From: Streptomyces sp. NBC_00663 | GTDB taxonomy: Bacteria > Actinomycetota > Actinomycetes > Streptomycetales > Streptomycetaceae | Direction of reading: 5' to 3' | Length of the DNA stretch: 64,000 bases | Assembly (NCBI RefSeq): GCF_036226885.1 | Contig: NZ_CP109027.1 | Location: forward strand, 4,712,001 to 4,776,000 | In this document: in pieces, positions 1 to 9,827 of the stretch | Position numbering within the stretch: position 1 is the first letter of the stretch | Layout of the letters: each line of letters starts with the position of its first letter | Program-made: the position numbers and the translations under genes | Notes under the pieces: generated by a model | What the model saw: the letters and a program-made list of their open reading frames with translations, nothing else | The model's database searches: none | Told to the model about the DNA's origin: nothing

Positions 1-145
1 TGATCGCGACAGGGCGGTCGAGCATGGTGTCGTGCGCCAGGTGCACCGAGGCCATGCCGCCTTCGCCGAGCAAGTCACGCAGCTGATAGCGGTTGTTGGC
101 GAGTGCCCGCCCCGCGTACCGGCCGTGCGCGCCGTCCTGGCTCAT
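1..145 (-). CDS. Serine/threonine protein kinase, N-terminal fragment (cut by window edge)
   Basis: The minus strand from an ATG at 145 encodes about 48 residues: a short leader, then the glycine-rich ATP loop LLGEGGMASVHLAHD and the start of the VAI(K) beta strand. These are subdomains I-II of a Hanks-type kinase. The rest lies beyond the window. It is divergent from the kinase at 482, so the two share the 146-481 intergenic region. The family assignment is firm, but substrate and membrane topology cannot be judged from this piece. Confidence 0.85.
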   Translation of the reverse strand, partial: MSQDGAHGRYAGRALANNRYQLRDLLGEGGMASVHLAHDTMLDRPVAI

Positions 146-481
146 CTTCCGCGTCCCCCATCGGCCATCAGGCGCCGGCCCGACTGTCGTTGATCGAATG
201 GCTCATTCCCGGCCAAGTCTGCCCCACGGCACTGACAGGTCAAGCCGGGTGCCCGTTCCGTGACCGTACGCGAAAGAAGCGTCGCGGAAGCGTTACAGGG
301 GGCGTACGGCCGGTACACAGAATTTGCACGACAGCGCGTGCTACCGCTTTTATGACCGGTCCGTCTCGGACCGGCCCCCGGGGTCTTCCCGGACCGGAGG
401 CTTGCGCGGAGGCTGTAGCGTGGCCGACGGAGACCGTAACAACACCGCGCGCACCGCGGGCAGAAACGACGGCGAGGACTG
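146..481. promoter_or_regulatory. Intergenic region between two divergent kinase genes, with an inverted repeat
   Basis: No gene is credible here. It must hold promoters for both flanking kinases. A perfect 8-bp inverted repeat, CCGGTCCG/CGGACCGG with a 3-bp loop, lies at 356-374. A third CGGACCGG half-site follows near 393-401, so a dimeric regulator site is possible. A weak GAGGA precedes the 482 start. Confidence 0.5.
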
Positions 482-2038
<1,557 letters not shown>

Positions 2039-2077
2039 AGGCCGGGCCTGCCGACCGGCGGCCTCTGACCTGACCTC

Positions 2078-2119
2078 CACGCGCGCGTACGGACCGGAGA
2101 CGGACCGTACGCGCGCGTG
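2078..2119. terminator. Strong hairpin between convergent genes
   Basis: A perfect 15-bp inverted repeat (2078-2092 with 2105-2119) lies between the kinase and the convergent APH-fold gene. It is placed to end transcription from both sides. It lacks a long U tract, as is usual in Streptomyces. Confidence 0.7.
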
Positions 2120-2142
2120 CTGTTTGCCGAGCTCGTGACCGC

Positions 2143-3186
2143 TCACCCCGCGAACGCGTCGCACACCGCCTCGTACTCCTGTGTCCACCACACCGCCAGC
2201 GCCGACGACGCCGGGAACTGGGGGTCCGCGCGGGTGTCGCCGCGCTCGTAGTGCCAGCGCAGCATCCAGAAGTCGTTGAGCCGCTCCCACCACACCCGGT
2301 GCACGGCCGCCGCCAGCTCCGAGGGCGCGGCCCCGGCCGCGCGCCGGTACGCGCGCGCGTACGCCCGTACCTTCGGCAGGTCGAGCGCCCCCGCGGGCCG
2401 TACGAAGAAGATCGCGGCGGCGCGTACGACCTCCTCCGCGCGGGGCTGCACGCCGAGCCGGTCCCAGTCGACGATCGCGGCGGGCGCGTCCCCTTTGTAG
2501 AGCAGGTTGAACGGGTGGAAGTCGCCGTGCACCCAGCCCGTGGCGGCCCCGCGCGGCGGCCTGCGGTGGGCGTGCCGCTCAAGGAGGGCGCGCCGTTCCA
2601 GGAGGCGGTGGCGGGCCAGCTCGTCGAAGGAGTCGGCGGGGCGGTGGCGGTGTACGCGAGTGAGCAGGTCGTCGATGACGGCGAAGGTGTCGCTGGGGTC
2701 GGCGCTCCGAACGGGGTGGGGGCTCGTGGCCGGACGCGTGCGCGCCTTGGGTGGCATGACGCGCTCCAGGGCGGCGTGCACGGCCCCCAGGAGGGCGCCC
2801 AGCCGTGCGCACTGCTCCGGGGTGAGCTGGCCGCCGTGGCGGTGGCGGCCCTCGACCCAGGGGTGCAGGGCGTAGGCGTGCCCGCCGACGACGGCGACCG
2901 TACGGCCGTCGCGGCCGGCCAGCGGTGGGGCCACGGGGACCCCGAGGTCGGCCAGGCGCTGGGTGGCGCGGTGCCGGCGTTCGATGGCGGCGGGGTCGGC
3001 GGTGTCGGGGTCGAAGTGGTGCTTGAGGAAGTAGCGGCCGCGGGTCGTGCGGAGCCGGTAGCCGCGGTTCAGCAGCCCTTGTTCGACGGGTTCGCAGGTG
3101 ACGGCGGAGCCGGCGGCGTAACGGCTCAACAGGGCGCTCAGCGGGGGCGCGTGGGACACGGGGGGTGGTACACAAGGGCGCGGCAC
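2143..3186 (-). CDS. Aminoglycoside phosphotransferase (APH)-fold protein
   Basis: About 347 residues from a GTG at 3186; in-frame GTGs slightly downstream are alternatives. The hallmark is WVHGDFHPFNLLY followed by AIVDWDRLG, the catalytic Brenner loop and metal-binding Asp of the APH/choline-kinase family. An N-terminal nucleotide-loop-like segment with LKHHF supplies the lysine. Such genes are common in Streptomyces chromosomes and mostly phosphorylate unknown small molecules, so drug resistance should not be assumed. It is convergent with the kinase gene. Confidence 0.85.
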   Translation of the reverse strand: MPRPCVPPPVSHAPPLSALLSRYAAGSAVTCEPVEQGLLNRGYRLRTTRGRYFLKHHFDPDTADPAAIERRHRATQRLADLGVPVAPPLAGRDGRTVAVVGGHAYALHPWVEGRHRHGGQLTPEQCARLGALLGAVHAALERVMPPKARTRPATSPHPVRSADPSDTFAVIDDLLTRVHRHRPADSFDELARHRLLERRALLERHAHRRPPRGAATGWVHGDFHPFNLLYKGDAPAAIVDWDRLGVQPRAEEVVRAAAIFFVRPAGALDLPKVRAYARAYRRAAGAAPSELAAAVHRVWWERLNDFWMLRWHYERGDTRADPQFPASSALAVWWTQEYEAVCDAFAG

Positions 3187-3251
3187 GCGCCAGATGCTAG
3201 GGCACCGAACGAGGCTGTGAGCTGGGCGTTGTCACAGACAGTCGCTTTCGG

Positions 3252-3674
3252 TCACGGCATGTGCGCGAAGTGACTTTCCAGGGCGCCGTCGGTGGAGTGC
3301 ACGGTCCCGAACTGTGGCTCGACGCGCAGATAGACGGGCTCGTACGGCTCGCCGTCGACGACGCGGGGCGCCGGGCCGAACCGTTCGCGTTCGGCGGGCG
3401 TCGGCTCGTGCGCGGCGCACTCCCCGACGATCTGCACCGACCACAGCCCCTCCCCGGGCCGGGCGGTGCTCAGGTTGTCGGCTCCGTAGGCGACGACGTG
3501 CCCGATGCACGCCCGGTGGTAGCCGCAGCTCCTGGGCAGCCGCAGCAGCACCCGGCCGTCGGCCACGAGGTGGCGGGCGAAGGCGAGGAAGGGCAGGGCG
3601 CGCATGCTGGTGGCGACCCGGCCGTAGTCGGTGCGGGCGAGCAGGTCGACGGCGCGCTGTTCGTCGGAGGGCAT
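3252..3674 (-). CDS. Pyridoxamine 5'-phosphate oxidase-like flavin/deazaflavin-binding protein
   Basis: A 140-residue single-domain protein with the split-barrel pattern: TDYGRVATSMRALPFLAFARHLVADGRVLLRL at the start, a central GADNL and the WSVQIVGE strand. Small PNPOx-like proteins of actinobacteria often bind FMN, F420 or heme. It lacks the C-terminal dimerisation extension of true PdxH, so PLP synthesis is unlikely. The start is the ATG at 3674. It lies between the APH-fold gene and a response regulator gene on the same strand. Confidence 0.75.
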   Translation of the reverse strand: MPSDEQRAVDLLARTDYGRVATSMRALPFLAFARHLVADGRVLLRLPRSCGYHRACIGHVVAYGADNLSTARPGEGLWSVQIVGECAAHEPTPAERERFGPAPRVVDGEPYEPVYLRVEPQFGTVHSTDGALESHFAHMP

Positions 3675-3751
3675 GACACCAATGTCGGACGTGAGCGCCC
3701 CTCACGGGAGAGGTCTTTGGTCCTCAAAGAGCGTTGACGCCGGCAATGCCC

Positions 3752-4417
3752 TCAGCGCCGTTCCTGCTCCACCTGCATCCGTGTCACGTACGCCGCCGCC
3801 TGCGACCGCCGCTCCATGCCGAGTTTGGACAGCAGACTGGACACATAGTTCTTGATCGTCTTCTCGGCGAGGTGCAGCCGCTCGCCGATCGCGCGGTTGG
3901 TGAGGCCCTCGCCGATCAGATCGAGGATCCTGCGCTCCTGCTCGGTGAGGTGCGCGAGCCGGTCGTCGCTCTTGGCACTGCCGCCGTCCCGCAGCCGCTC
4001 CAGCACGCGCGCGGTGGCCACCGGGTCGAGCAGGGACCTGCCGGCCGCGACGTCCCGTACGGCGGAGAGCAGCTCGTTGCCCCGGATGGCCTTGAGGACG
4101 TATCCGGCGGCGCCCGCCATGATCGCGTCGAAGAGCGCCTCGTCGTCGGCGAACGACGTCAGCATCAGGCACTTGATGTCCTCGTCGCGCGACCGGATCT
4201 CCCGGCAGACCTCCACCCCGCTGCCGTCCGGCAGACGCACGTCCAGGACGGCGACGTCGGGCCGGGTGGCCGGGATCCGCACCAGCGCGTCGGCCGCCGT
4301 ACCGGCCTCGCCGACCACCTCGATGTCGTCCTCGACGGAGAGCAGCTCATGGACACCCCGGCGGACCACTTCATGGTCGTCGAGCAGAAATACGGTGATT
4401 TTTCCGTCTTCACGCAC
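3752..4417 (-). CDS. NarL/LuxR-type response regulator (orphan)
   Basis: About 221 residues when started at the GTG at 4417. The receiver domain begins directly after this codon (ITVFLLDDHEVV acidic pair, VAVLDVRLPDG phospho-acceptor Asp, then a Thr/Ser and Lys in switch positions). The longer in-frame ORF up to 4573 adds an unlikely basic leader. The C-terminal LuxR HTH is clear: LTEQERRILDLIGEGLTNR then EKTIKNYVSSLLSKLG. No histidine kinase is adjacent. The gene is divergent from the bkdA operon and shares its upstream region, so control of that operon is possible but unproven. Confidence 0.88.
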   Translation of the reverse strand: MREDGKITVFLLDDHEVVRRGVHELLSVEDDIEVVGEAGTAADALVRIPATRPDVAVLDVRLPDGSGVEVCREIRSRDEDIKCLMLTSFADDEALFDAIMAGAAGYVLKAIRGNELLSAVRDVAAGRSLLDPVATARVLERLRDGGSAKSDDRLAHLTEQERRILDLIGEGLTNRAIGERLHLAEKTIKNYVSSLLSKLGMERRSQAAAYVTRMQVEQERR

Positions 4418-4764
4418 GCGGCAAGTCAAACACAGAAAGTCTTCCGGTGACCTGGGTCGCCGGGATAACGTGCCGTTGCTCCGGCCTCCTGCAAGGCTGT
4501 GACCAGCAGCTGTTCCCGAATTCCGCGACCTAGTAGGAAATCCAAGCATCCACTTACTTGGAAATCCAAACAAAATCGCAGGTCAGAAGGGGTTTCACAG
4601 AAATGTGCAGCACTGGGTAACGTGCCTTTTGCAGGGCGCTCGCCGGGGCACCTTGTCACGCCTGATCCCGACCGGTCCGCACCCACCCCGTGCGTCCGCA
4701 GGGCCTCAGGTGAGCCGCACTGGCACCCGGCGAACCCGGATGCCGGACCGACGGAGGAGCACAC
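4418..4764. promoter_or_regulatory. Divergent promoter region of the response regulator and first bkd operon
   Basis: 347 bp without a gene, visibly richer in A/T than its surroundings. The decamer GGAAATCCAA occurs at 4536-4545 and 4560-4569, 24 bp apart. The second copy sits in a dyad, TTGGAAATCCAA, at 4558-4569. These look like regulator sites. The candidates are an Lrp-type protein such as BkdR or the adjacent response regulator. A GGAG element precedes the GTG/ATG start zone at 4765. Confidence 0.5.
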
Positions 4765-5913
4765 GTGACCGTGGAGAGCACTGCCGCGCGCAAACCGCGA
4801 CGCAGCGCCGGGACCAGGAAGTCCCCGAGCACCGAGCCCGAACTGGTTCAGCTGCTGACGCCCGAGGGCAAGCGCGTCAAGAACGCCGCGTACGACAAGT
4901 ACGTCGCCGGTATCACCCCCGATGAGCTCCGCGGTCTGTACCGCGACATGGTGCTCACCCGCCGTTTCGACGCCGAGGCCACCTCCCTGCAACGCCAGGG
5001 CGAGCTGGGTCTGTGGGCCTCGCTGCTCGGCCAGGAGGCCGCCCAGATCGGCTCCGGGCGCGCCACCCGCGAGGACGACTACGTCTTCCCGACCTACCGC
5101 GAGCACGGCGTCGCCTGGTGCCGCGGTGTCCCGCCGGAGAACCTGCTGGGCATGTTCCGCGGCGTGAACAACGGCGGCTGGGACCCCAACAGCAACAACT
5201 TCCAGCTCTACACGATCGTCATCGGTTCCCAGACCCTGCACGCCACCGGCTATGCGATGGGCATCACCAAGGACGGCGCCGACAGCGCGGTCATCGCGTA
5301 CTTCGGTGACGGCGCCTCCAGCCAGGGCGATGTGGCGGAGTCCTTCACGTTCTCCGCGGTCTACAACGCGCCGGTGGTGTTCTTCTGCCAGAACAACCAG
5401 TGGGCGATCTCCGAGCCCACCGAGAAGCAGACCCGCGTCCCGCTCTACCAGCGCGCGCAGGGCTTCGGCTTCCCGGGCGTACGGGTCGACGGCAACGACG
5501 TGCTGGCCTGCCTCGCGGTGACGAAGTGGGCGCTGGAGCGCGCCCGCAGCGGCGAGGGCCCCACCCTGGTCGAGGCGTTCACCTACCGGATGGGCGCCCA
5601 CACCACCTCCGACGACCCGACCCGCTATCGCGGTGACGAGGAGCGTCAGGCCTGGGAGGCCAAGGACCCGATCCTGCGCCTTCGCCGGTATCTGGAGGCC
5701 TCAAACCACGCGGACGAGGGATTTTTCGCGGAACTGGAGGCGGAGAGCGAGGCGTTGGGCAAACGAGTGCGCGAAGCGGTCCGTGCCATGCCGGACCCGG
5801 ACCGTTTCGCCATCTTCGAGCACGCGTATGCGGACGGGCATGCGCTGGTCGACGAGGAGCGCGCCCAGTTCGCCGCCTACCAGGCGTCGTTCACTGACGG
5901 AGAGGGGGCCTGA
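4765..5913 (+). CDS. bkdA: Branched-chain 2-oxoacid dehydrogenase E1 alpha subunit (first cluster)
   Basis: A 382-residue thiamine-diphosphate-dependent E1 alpha. The ThDP motif runs from YFGDGASSQGDVAE to QNNQWAIS (about residues 180-215). An HTTSDDPTRYR loop is present, typical of 2-oxoacid dehydrogenase E1 alpha. With E1 beta it decarboxylates branched-chain 2-oxoacids from Val/Leu/Ile and reductively acylates the E2 lipoyl group, giving the acyl-CoA starters of branched fatty acids and polyketides. It is the first gene of an E1alpha-E1beta-E2 operon. Pyruvate as substrate cannot be excluded by sequence, but the paired arrangement matches the two bkd clusters known in Streptomyces. Confidence 0.9.
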   Translation: MTVESTAARKPRRSAGTRKSPSTEPELVQLLTPEGKRVKNAAYDKYVAGITPDELRGLYRDMVLTRRFDAEATSLQRQGELGLWASLLGQEAAQIGSGRATREDDYVFPTYREHGVAWCRGVPPENLLGMFRGVNNGGWDPNSNNFQLYTIVIGSQTLHATGYAMGITKDGADSAVIAYFGDGASSQGDVAESFTFSAVYNAPVVFFCQNNQWAISEPTEKQTRVPLYQRAQGFGFPGVRVDGNDVLACLAVTKWALERARSGEGPTLVEAFTYRMGAHTTSDDPTRYRGDEERQAWEAKDPILRLRRYLEASNHADEGFFAELEAESEALGKRVREAVRAMPDPDRFAIFEHAYADGHALVDEERAQFAAYQASFTDGEGA

Positions 5914-5914
5914 C

Positions 5915-6904
5915 ATGGCGACCGAGACTTCCACGAAGATGGCTCTGGCCAAGGCGATCAACGAATCGCTGCGCCGCGCCCTGGAGGCCGACCCCAAGGT
6001 CCTGGTCATGGGCGAGGACGTCGGCAAGCTCGGCGGCGTCTTCCGCGTGACGGACGGCCTTCAGAAGGACTTCGGCGAGAGCCGTGTCATCGACACCCCG
6101 CTCGCCGAGTCGGGCATCGTCGGCACCGCGATCGGCCTCGCGCTGCGCGGCTACCGCCCGGTGGTGGAGATCCAGTTCGACGGCTTCGTCTTCCCGGCCT
6201 ACGACCAGATCGTCACCCAGCTCGCGAAGATGCACGCCCGCTCGCTGGGCAAGGTCAAGCTCCCCGTCGTCATCCGCATCCCCTACGGCGGCGGTATCGG
6301 CGCGGTCGAGCATCACTCGGAGTCGCCGGAGGCGCTCTTCGCGCACGTGGCGGGCCTGAAGATCGTCACCCCCTCCAACTCCTCCGACGCGTACTGGATG
6401 ATGCAGCAGGCCATCCAGAGCGACGACCCGGTGATCTTCTTCGAGCCCAAGCGGCGCTACTGGGACAAGGGCGAGGTCAACACCGAGGCCATCCCGGGCC
6501 CGCTGCACAAGGCCCAGGTGGTCCGCGAGGGCACCGACCTGACGCTGGTGGCCTACGGCCCGATGGTGAAGACCTGCCTGGAGGTCGCGGACGCCGCGGC
6601 CGAGGAAGGCCGCAACCTGGAGGTCCTGGACCTGCGCTCGGTGTCCCCGCTGGACTTCGACGCGATCCAGGCCTCGGTGGAGAAGACCCGCCGTCTGGTC
6701 GTGGTCCACGAGGCGCCGGTGTTCTTCGGCTCGGGCGCGGAGATCGCCGCCCGTATCACGGAGCGCTGCTTCTACCACCTGGAGGCACCGGTGCTCCGGG
6801 TCGGCGGCTACCACGCCCCGTACCCGCCGGCCCGTATCGAAGAGGAGTACCTGCCGGGCCTGGACCGGGTACTCGACGCCGTCGACCGTGCCCTGGCGTA
6901 CTGA
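5915..6904 (+). CDS. bkdB: Branched-chain 2-oxoacid dehydrogenase E1 beta subunit (first cluster)
   Basis: 329 residues from the ATG at 5915, one base after the bkdA stop and preceded by GGAGAGGGGG. Family motifs include VLVMGEDVGKLGGVFRVTDGL, RIPYGGGIGAVEHHSESPEA and FEPKRRYWDKGE. The C-terminal transketolase domain ends with LPGLDRVLDAVDRAL. It forms the alpha2-beta2 E1 heterotetramer and binds the E2 peripheral-subunit-binding domain. An in-frame ORF extends upstream inside bkdA, but only the start at 5915 fits the family. Confidence 0.92.
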   Translation: MATETSTKMALAKAINESLRRALEADPKVLVMGEDVGKLGGVFRVTDGLQKDFGESRVIDTPLAESGIVGTAIGLALRGYRPVVEIQFDGFVFPAYDQIVTQLAKMHARSLGKVKLPVVIRIPYGGGIGAVEHHSESPEALFAHVAGLKIVTPSNSSDAYWMMQQAIQSDDPVIFFEPKRRYWDKGEVNTEAIPGPLHKAQVVREGTDLTLVAYGPMVKTCLEVADAAAEEGRNLEVLDLRSVSPLDFDAIQASVEKTRRLVVVHEAPVFFGSGAEIAARITERCFYHLEAPVLRVGGYHAPYPPARIEEEYLPGLDRVLDAVDRALAY

Positions 6905-6914
6905 GGAGAGGGTC

Positions 6915-8345
6915 GTGACGACGATGACTGAAGCGTCCGTACGCGAGTTCAAGATGCCCGACGTGGGCGAGGGACTCACCGAGGCCGAGATCCTCAAGTG
7001 GTACGTCCAGCCCGGTGACACGGTCACCGACGGCCAGGTGGTGTGCGAGGTCGAGACCGCCAAGGCGGCCGTCGAACTGCCCATCCCCTACGACGGTGTC
7101 GTCCGGGAACTCCACTTCCCCGAGGGCACCACGGTCGACGTGGGCACGTCGATCATCGCGGTGGACGTGTCGGGCGGGGCGGCCCCCGCCGAGGCACCGG
7201 CACCGACACCGGCAGCCGAGCCCGAGAAGAAGCCCGAGGGACGCCAGCCCGTCCTCGTCGGCTACGGCGTCGCCGCGTCCTCGACCAAGCGCCGCCCCCG
7301 CAAGGGCCCCCAGATCCCGGTCCAGGAGGCCTCGACGGCGATCCAGAGCGAGCTGAACGGCCACGGGGGCGCGGCGGCCGCCCAGGCTCCCCAGGTCGCC
7401 CAGGCTCCCCAAGCCGCTCAGGCCGCTCAGGCCGCTGTCCAGGAGCGCCCGCTGGCGAAGCCGCCGGTGCGCAAGCTGGCCAAGGACCTCGGCGTCGACC
7501 TGGCAACGGTCGTCCCGTCCGGCCCGGACGGCATCATCACGCGTGAGGACGTCCACGCGGCGGCGGCCCCGGCACCGGAGCCCGCGGCGACCGCGGCACC
7601 GGCGCCCGTCCAGGCTCCCGCGCCCGTGCCGACGTACGACACCACGCGCGAGACCCGGGTCCCGGTCAAGGGCGTGCGCAAGGCGACCGCGGCGGCGATG
7701 GTCGGCTCGGCGTTCACCGCGCCGCATGTCACGGAGTTCGTGACCGTCGACGTGACCCGGACCATGAAGCTGGTCGAGGAGCTCAAGCAGGACAAGGACC
7801 TCGCGGGTCTCCGGGTGAACCCGCTGCTGCTGATCGCCAAGGCCCTGCTGGTCGCGATCAAGCGCAACCCGCAGGTCAACGCGTCCTGGGACGAGGCCAA
7901 CCAGGAGATCGTGCTCAAGCACTATGTGAACCTGGGCATCGCCGCGGCCACCCCGCGCGGCCTGATCGTCCCGAACATCAAGGACGCCCACACCAAGACG
8001 CTGCCGCAACTGGCGGAAGCACTCGGCGAGTTGGTGTCGACGGCCCGGGACGGCAAGACCTCCCCGGCCGCGATGCAGGGCGGCACGGTCACGATCACCA
8101 ATGTCGGCGTCTTCGGCGTAGACACCGGCACGCCCATCCTCAACCCCGGCGAGTCCGCGATCCTCGCGGTCGGCGCGATCAAGCTCCAGCCGTGGGTCCA
8201 CAAGGGCAAGGTGAAGCCGCGTCAGGTCACCACGCTGGCGCTCAGCTTCGACCACCGTCTGGTGGACGGGGAGCTGGGCTCCAAGGTGCTGGCGGACGTG
8301 GCCGCGATCCTGGAGCAGCCCAAGCGGCTGATCACCTGGGCGTGA
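6915..8345 (+). CDS. bkdC: Dihydrolipoamide acyltransferase E2 (first cluster)
   Basis: About 476 residues. The start is the GTG at 6915, six bases after GAGGAG; an ATG at 6924 is the alternative. The order is a lipoyl domain with lipoyl lysine in VETAKAAVE (about residue 45), an Ala/Pro/Gln linker, a peripheral-subunit-binding domain (VRKLAKDLGVDL) and a catalytic domain ending with the CoA-acyltransferase motif FDHRLVDGEL. The linker contains short PQVAQAPQAAQAAQ repeats. No lipoamide dehydrogenase (E3) gene is in the window, so E3 must be shared from elsewhere. A strong terminator follows. Confidence 0.92.
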   Translation: MTTMTEASVREFKMPDVGEGLTEAEILKWYVQPGDTVTDGQVVCEVETAKAAVELPIPYDGVVRELHFPEGTTVDVGTSIIAVDVSGGAAPAEAPAPTPAAEPEKKPEGRQPVLVGYGVAASSTKRRPRKGPQIPVQEASTAIQSELNGHGGAAAAQAPQVAQAPQAAQAAQAAVQERPLAKPPVRKLAKDLGVDLATVVPSGPDGIITREDVHAAAAPAPEPAATAAPAPVQAPAPVPTYDTTRETRVPVKGVRKATAAAMVGSAFTAPHVTEFVTVDVTRTMKLVEELKQDKDLAGLRVNPLLLIAKALLVAIKRNPQVNASWDEANQEIVLKHYVNLGIAAATPRGLIVPNIKDAHTKTLPQLAEALGELVSTARDGKTSPAAMQGGTVTITNVGVFGVDTGTPILNPGESAILAVGAIKLQPWVHKGKVKPRQVTTLALSFDHRLVDGELGSKVLADVAAILEQPKRLITWA

Positions 8346-8355
8346 GACATGAGTG

Positions 8356-8389
8356 AAGGGGGCCGGCGTCCGCGGACGCCGGCCCCCTT
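8356..8389. terminator. Perfect 16-bp palindrome after the first bkd operon
   Basis: Arms at 8356-8371 and 8374-8389 are perfectly complementary with a 2-base loop. The arms start with AA and end with TT, so the structure can work in both orientations. It separates the bkd operon from the convergent bpa gene. Confidence 0.85.
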
Positions 8390-8416
8390 CTCGATGACTG
8401 TCTACTCGCCTGCTGT

Positions 8417-8953
8417 CTAGAGGTACGGCCCGCCGGAGCGTCCGCCCGGGTGCCCGTCCTCGCCGTCATGGCCCACGCCCGGGGGCAGCGCCCGGCGCAT
8501 CTGCTCCAACTGGGCCCGCGCGGCCATCTGCTGGGCGAACAGCGTGGTCTGGATGCCGTGGAAGAGGCCCTCCAGCCAGCCGACCAACTGGGCCTGCGCG
8601 ATCCGCAGTTCGGCGTCGCTCGGGGTCGCCCCGTCCGAGAAGGGCAGGGAGAGCCGCTCCAGCTCCTCGACCAGCTCCGGCGCCAGACCGTCCTCCAGCT
8701 CCTTGACGGAGCTGCGGTGGATCTCCTTCAGCCGGACCCGGCTCGCCTCGTCGAGAGGAGCCGCGCGCACCTCCTCCAGCAGCTGCTTGATCATGCTGCC
8801 GATCCGCATGACCTTGGCGGGCTGCTCCACCATCTCCGTCACCGGAAGCTCGCGGGAGTCCTCGTCCCCGGTGCCGCCAAGCGCCATCCCGTCCTGGCCC
8901 ACGACCAGGATCTGCGGCTGTTCGGACGACCGTTCGTTCCTCGGCATCTCCAT
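8417..8953 (-). CDS. bpa: Bacterial proteasome activator (Bpa/PafE family)
   Basis: About 178 residues (start ATG 8953; a GTG at 8971 and an ATG at 8947 are alternatives). It is a mostly helical protein of the DUF2587/Bpa family, recognisable by MIKQLLEEVRAAPLDEASR and LVGWLEGLFHGIQTTLFAQQ. The C terminus is GGPYL, close to the GQYL tail by which Bpa docks on and opens the 20S proteasome gate. The family forms an ATP-independent dodecameric ring that feeds unfolded proteins to the proteasome. It is convergent with the bkd operon. Confidence 0.88.
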   Translation of the reverse strand: MEMPRNERSSEQPQILVVGQDGMALGGTGDEDSRELPVTEMVEQPAKVMRIGSMIKQLLEEVRAAPLDEASRVRLKEIHRSSVKELEDGLAPELVEELERLSLPFSDGATPSDAELRIAQAQLVGWLEGLFHGIQTTLFAQQMAARAQLEQMRRALPPGVGHDGEDGHPGGRSGGPYL

Positions 8954-9103
8954 GCCGCCATTCTCTCGCACCCGTACACCTCATCACTGGGGTGCCCCCG
9001 GTGGAGGGTGATCCACCGTTTACGGTGCGGAGGATTCCGTCGGGGTGGACCCGGCGGCGGTACCCGTGATGCCGGAATCGCGGGGCGATGTGACGCTGGT
9101 GCT

Positions 9104-9802
9104 GTGACGCGATGGCTGCGCACCGTGCGCACTACGGGACTGGTGATCGCCCTGGGAACGGGTGGGGCGGTGCTGCTGCCGTACGACGCGATGGCGGCGG
9201 TGGCGGCGAGGAGCCCCGGGCCGACACCGGGGGTGCGCGCGTCGGACGGTGCCGCGCGCCCCGGGAGCCGCCCCGCCGACGACACCTTCGTACCCGAGGG
9301 GGCCGCCACCTTCGTACCCCACGGGGCCGCCACCCACCTACCGCATTCCCCTCGGGGAACGGTCACCCCCGCACCCTCCGCCGCATCACCGCGCCCCGGC
9401 CAGCAGGCGCCCGCCCCGGACCCCGAGCCGTCCCGGGCCGGGAGCCGCGCGGGTGAGGGGCGGGACCGGCCGGGACGGCGGGTGGAGGAGGACGAGGTGC
9501 GGGAGACGGACGCCGGGGCGGTGGAGGACGGTGGCCGGGAGAACGCGGGGGTCAGGGACGAAGGCGCGGGGGAGTCGGAGGAGTCGGAGGCAGGGGACAC
9601 GGCCGACGGCGACGCCACCGCCGTACCGGAGGCGTCACAGCCGCCCGCTTCACCGGTACGGCAGCCCGCCGGACAGGCCGTCACCCAGGCCGAGCGTCCC
9701 GTGGAGCCCGTGCTGCGGATCCTGCCGCTCGGCAGCGGACTGGTCATGATCGGCCTGGGCCTGGCCCTCGCCCTGCTGGGCATGCGCCTGCGCCGCGGCT
9801 GA
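9104..9802 (+). CDS. Predicted secreted, C-terminally membrane-anchored low-complexity protein
   Basis: About 232 residues from a GTG at 9104, chosen because it begins the basic head of a signal peptide (RWLRTVRTTGLVIALGTGGA). The centre is a Pro/Ala/Arg-rich then Glu/Asp/Gly-rich spacer. The C terminus has a hydrophobic helix (LGSGLVMIGLGLALALLGMR) followed by Arg residues, resembling a membrane anchor or a sortase-like tail without a visible LPxTG/LAxTG motif. I recognise no catalytic domain. The larger in-frame ORF upstream lies antisense to bpa and is not used. Confidence 0.6.
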   Translation: MTRWLRTVRTTGLVIALGTGGAVLLPYDAMAAVAARSPGPTPGVRASDGAARPGSRPADDTFVPEGAATFVPHGAATHLPHSPRGTVTPAPSAASPRPGQQAPAPDPEPSRAGSRAGEGRDRPGRRVEEDEVRETDAGAVEDGGRENAGVRDEGAGESEESEAGDTADGDATAVPEASQPPASPVRQPAGQAVTQAERPVEPVLRILPLGSGLVMIGLGLALALLGMRLRRG

Positions 9803-9827
9803 CGCCCGCACGAGCCCTCTTCGCGGT

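Noticed and set aside
2143..3186. A dedicated aminoglycoside resistance gene
   Set aside because: The APH fold is clear, but the neighbours are housekeeping genes and the family is widespread with other substrates.
9103..9104. Extending the secreted-protein gene upstream to 8450
   Set aside because: The added 218 codons are antisense to bpa and have no family features. The signal peptide begins at the GTG at 9104.
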